Assembly: GCA_021828245.1 (NCBI GenBank)
Contig: JAKASC010000092.1
Span: 1 to 8,826 of the forward strand
Source of the DNA: Acidobacteriota bacterium
GTDB lineage: Bacteria; Acidobacteriota; Terriglobia; UBA7540
DNA length: 8,826 nt
Reading direction: 5' to 3'
Below are positions 6,542 to 8,826 of the stretch, one piece after another. The position numbers and the translations under genes were made by a program. The notes under the pieces are model-generated. The model was given only the letters and a program-made list of their open reading frames with translations, was not told the DNA's origin and did no database searches. Numbering within the stretch: position 1 is the first letter of the stretch; each line of letters starts with the position of its first letter.

Positions 6542-8215
6542 GGAAACCCATCCGCGTAAAAACGCTTGCGCCTTGGCGTGGCTGCTCCGTCGCCGATAAA
6601 TGATGAAGTTCCGCCCCGGCGCCACCTCCCGATAATGGTGCCGCAGAATCCGCGCTAAGCCAGGGTACCGCGCCAGATATTGCGCCGAATCCAAATGCGT
6701 ATAGGTGATGCCGTAAACGGCGTCGTGACGCGCCACCACGATGAAGCGTGGCAGCGATTGCCGGAGGTCCCGTACCAGCTCCCTCCGCCAAGCATCCGGA
6801 CCCCACGCCGCCATCAATCCCAGATTGGAGACAAAGCGATTGGGCGGTTGCTTTCCGGTCATAAAGTAGATGAGCGGTGCCGTTCCCCAAACGAAGACCT
6901 GGTCGCCCGCTCCGGCATTCGCCTTGAGATAACGAATCACCTGCAACTCACCGCGCAAATGCTCATTGGGATCCGGCCACGCGTAATGCCGGTAGGAGGC
7001 CTTCGGATTACGGACCCAGGCGACGAGCCCCTTCGTTTCCTTCCTTAAAACCATTGCCAGGTTCGGCAAGGGGAAATAGATGATGTTCGCAAATACTAAC
7101 CACACAAGGACCTGCGCCAGCCCCATTTTCCGTTCCCGGAGCTTTCCCGCAAGGATTTGAAACTCTTTGAAAAGCGCCACAGCGGCATAGGCGACCACCA
7201 TGGCCAGGAACGGCAGGCACGTCTCAAAGTAATAGGTATGAAAATTCAATTGGGAGACCGTCACCATGAATCCGATGAGCGTGGCGAACAGCACCGGCGC
7301 CAAGCGGCTCAGCTCGCGCCGCCGCCACGCCAGTGCTAAAGCGATGGCGACCGAAGCCTCAACCCAACCGCGCAGATTCCAATGGATGGCCGTGAGCATC
7401 CAAACGAAATAGTCCTGCTGGCGGCTTAAGACCATGAGGCCGTAACGCGGCAACACTTCAAACTGCGCCTGAACCAGCGCCGGCCAAGCTCCGACATGCA
7501 CAAAATAGGCTATGGGGACGACCACCGCGACCGCAAAGCCCAGCGCCAAAAACGCCGTTCGCTCGAACCATTTTTTCCACGGAACGTTTAGCCTCCACCG
7601 CCCCGGCCGTTCGTCCAGGCCGGAAGCATCCCAAAATGGAAGCACCATTCCCAGAAGAATGAACAGGCCGGCATTGTATTTCATCCAAAAGGCTAACCCA
7701 AACAGCACGCCCGCCGCGAAACTGCGCGCCTCCGGCCAGCGGCGCTGGCGCGCCATGAGGAGGGAGTCAGCCAGAAAGACGAAGAGAACGATAAAACATT
7801 CCGGTTGGGCGGCGCTCTCGAACCCGGCGCGCTCGTGCAGAAGCGTGTAAAGAACCGCCGCGAGCGTCCCCGCCGGCGCGCCCAGATACCGTTCACCAAA
7901 CCGAAAAATAAAATAACCGATCGCCACCAGCCACAGCAGATCCACCACGCCCGCCAGCCACATGACCCGACCGAACAGCAGGACGAACACGGTATAGAGG
8001 TAGAAAATGCCGGGCGGCCGATTATCCCAGAGGTCGCGGTAAAGCTGTCGGCCGTGCAACAGGCCGCTCGCAATCACGCATTGCGTGGCCTGGTCTCGGC
8101 CCAGCGGATAGCGAAGGCTCGGGAAAGACAGAAGGAAAACTGCCCCCAGCGCAACGAGGAGCCATCGCTTGGAGGGAGCGGGCGCCGGGGGCTCGGTATC
8201 GGAAAGCGCGTGCAT
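6515..8215 (-). CDS. GT39/PMT_2-type membrane glycosyltransferase
   Basis: A 566-residue polytopic protein of the ArnT/PMT-like GT-C superfamily, which transfers sugars from polyprenyl-phosphate donors on the outer face of the inner membrane. Residues 18-34 form the first transmembrane helix. The first outer loop carries GRDQ (Asp41, the likely catalytic acid) and then DNRPPG at 64-69, the family's typical acidic-plus-Pro-Pro pattern. Roughly ten hydrophobic segments continue to about 380. The C-terminal soluble part has the common YLKANAGAGDQVFVWG and PLIYFMTGK stretches. The start is taken as the ATG at 8215; a TTG codon directly before it (8218) is possible. The gene lies 27 bases after the stop of the GT2-GtrA gene on the same strand, so the two are probably an operon: one makes and flips the lipid-linked sugar, the other uses it. 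Acceptor (lipid, glycan or protein) unknown. Confidence 0.87.
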   Translation of the reverse strand: MHALSDTEPPAPAPSKRWLLVALGAVFLLSFPSLRYPLGRDQATQCVIASGLLHGRQLYRDLWDNRPPGIFYLYTVFVLLFGRVMWLAGVVDLLWLVAIGYFIFRFGERYLGAPAGTLAAVLYTLLHERAGFESAAQPECFIVLFVFLADSLLMARQRRWPEARSFAAGVLFGLAFWMKYNAGLFILLGMVLPFWDASGLDERPGRWRLNVPWKKWFERTAFLALGFAVAVVVPIAYFVHVGAWPALVQAQFEVLPRYGLMVLSRQQDYFVWMLTAIHWNLRGWVEASVAIALALAWRRRELSRLAPVLFATLIGFMVTVSQLNFHTYYFETCLPFLAMVVAYAAVALFKEFQILAGKLRERKMGLAQVLVWLVFANIIYFPLPNLAMVLRKETKGLVAWVRNPKASYRHYAWPDPNEHLRGELQVIRYLKANAGAGDQVFVWGTAPLIYFMTGKQPPNRFVSNLGLMAAWGPDAWRRELVRDLRQSLPRFIVVARHDAVYGITYTHLDSAQYLARYPGLARILRHHYREVAPGRNFIIYRRRSSHAKAQAFLRGWVSSKRREGRI

Positions 8216-8242
8216 CAAATGCGAACGGTCCCGTCCTCTCGC

Positions 8243-8826
8243 CTATGCAGCCGTGAGCGATGACCCGTGATTCTCCCGCTTTGAGGCCGGGCGCGGCCCC
8301 CAGATTTTCCAAATGGAGGGAATGTTCAGGCTGAGGTTGACCGCGCCATCGGCCACAATCCCCACCCCGGCGGCGCCGACGAGCGGCCACCCGGCGTGAA
8401 GCAACACCAGCGTGAGCAACCAATTCAACGCTGCGCCCGGAGCGCAAACCTTTTCGTAATGAACGAGCTTTTTCCCAAGCTGACCGGATGCGTGACGGGA
8501 AAAGGTCCACCATCGGTTGCCGAAGAAATTACTGAGTATCGCCAATTGAATGGCCACGGCCGCCGCCAACGCCACCGGCCAATGCGCCGCCACCAGGCCC
8601 ACCAGCACCGCCAGGTCAACCACGGCGCCCGTCAGGCCCACGAGCGCGTAGCGCACCCAATCGCGCAATTGCCCGGTGCTCCGAGCGAGCCGCGCCAGAT
8701 GCAGCAGATACTCGGCGCATTGCCGCGCGCCCAGCTTCGACCGGCCTTGCTCTCTTCTTTCGAAGACGTAAGAGACCTCGCGCGAGCTTGCGATTTTGCC
8801 CTTGCCGACCACCTCCAGCAGGGTTC
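8243..8826 (-). CDS. C-terminal part of GT2 (DPM1-like) synthase fused to GtrA domain; 5' end outside window
   Basis: The frame stays open to the right edge, giving 193 visible residues of a longer protein. The first part (LLEVVGKGK, then SYVFERREQGRSKLG and an amphipathic stretch) matches the C-terminal end of GT2 polyprenol-phosphate mannose/glucose synthases of the DPM1 type. These load a nucleotide-sugar onto polyprenyl phosphate in the cytoplasm. From LRDWVRYALVG onward follows a GtrA-like domain with four hydrophobic helices and the family's NFFGNRWWTFS motif after helix two. GtrA/GtcA proteins are thought to flip the lipid-linked sugar. A GTG (8812) could start a short GtrA-only protein, but it would retain an unexplained GT2 tail, so I read this as one fusion, an arrangement known in this family. 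The GT39-type gene starts 27 bases downstream. The sugar specificity cannot be judged because the catalytic part is missing. Confidence 0.85.
   Translation of the reverse strand, partial: TLLEVVGKGKIASSREVSYVFERREQGRSKLGARQCAEYLLHLARLARSTGQLRDWVRYALVGLTGAVVDLAVLVGLVAAHWPVALAAAVAIQLAILSNFFGNRWWTFSRHASGQLGKKLVHYEKVCAPGAALNWLLTLVLLHAGWPLVGAAGVGIVADGAVNLSLNIPSIWKIWGPRPASKRENHGSSLTAA

Overview
The window is GC-rich, gene-dense bacterial DNA from a Gram-negative-type organism. It holds two functional blocks: a contractile-injection (type VI secretion-like) tip module on the left, and a membrane glycosyltransferase locus on the right. The mix of a gp5/gp27-type VgrG, a DUF4280 PAAR-like protein, a MORN-repeat protein and very large YfhO-type and GT39-type membrane proteins, with weak or absent Shine-Dalgarno sites, suggests to me a Verrucomicrobiota-like bacterium (Limisphaerales/Pedosphaera type). 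That assignment is an inference from gene style, not from a marker gene. I saw no rRNA, tRNA, CRISPR array, transposase or integrase.

Left block, + strand, about 1-3838. A VgrG spike gene enters from the left edge (5' end missing). It is followed by a MORN_2-repeat protein of the YwqK type, a stand-alone DUF4280 PAAR-like tip protein, and a one-transmembrane SPOR-domain protein with a long Pro/Ala linker. Gaps are 44, 4 and 46 bases, so they are probably one transcription unit. VgrG plus the PAAR-like protein would form the spike and its tip. The MORN protein sits where vgrG islands usually carry an adaptor, effector or immunity gene. The SPOR protein may contact septal or denuded peptidoglycan, or may be an unrelated cell-envelope gene. 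No sheath, baseplate, membrane-complex or recognisable toxin gene is visible.

Middle, 3839-3997. A short non-coding gap carries a small hairpin without a T-tract and a plausible sigma70-like promoter that would serve the next gene.

Right block, about 3998-8826. A YfhO-family GT-C-like membrane protein (+ strand) converges on, and overlaps by 27 bases, a GT39/PMT_2-type membrane glycosyltransferase (- strand). Just upstream of the latter, on the - strand, is the C-terminal part of a GT2 polyprenyl-phosphate sugar synthase fused to a GtrA-type membrane domain, cut by the right edge. Together these are the classical parts of lipid-linked monosaccharide glycosylation: sugar loading onto polyprenyl phosphate, flipping, and transfer outside the cytoplasm by GT-C enzymes. 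The acceptor cannot be read from the sequence.
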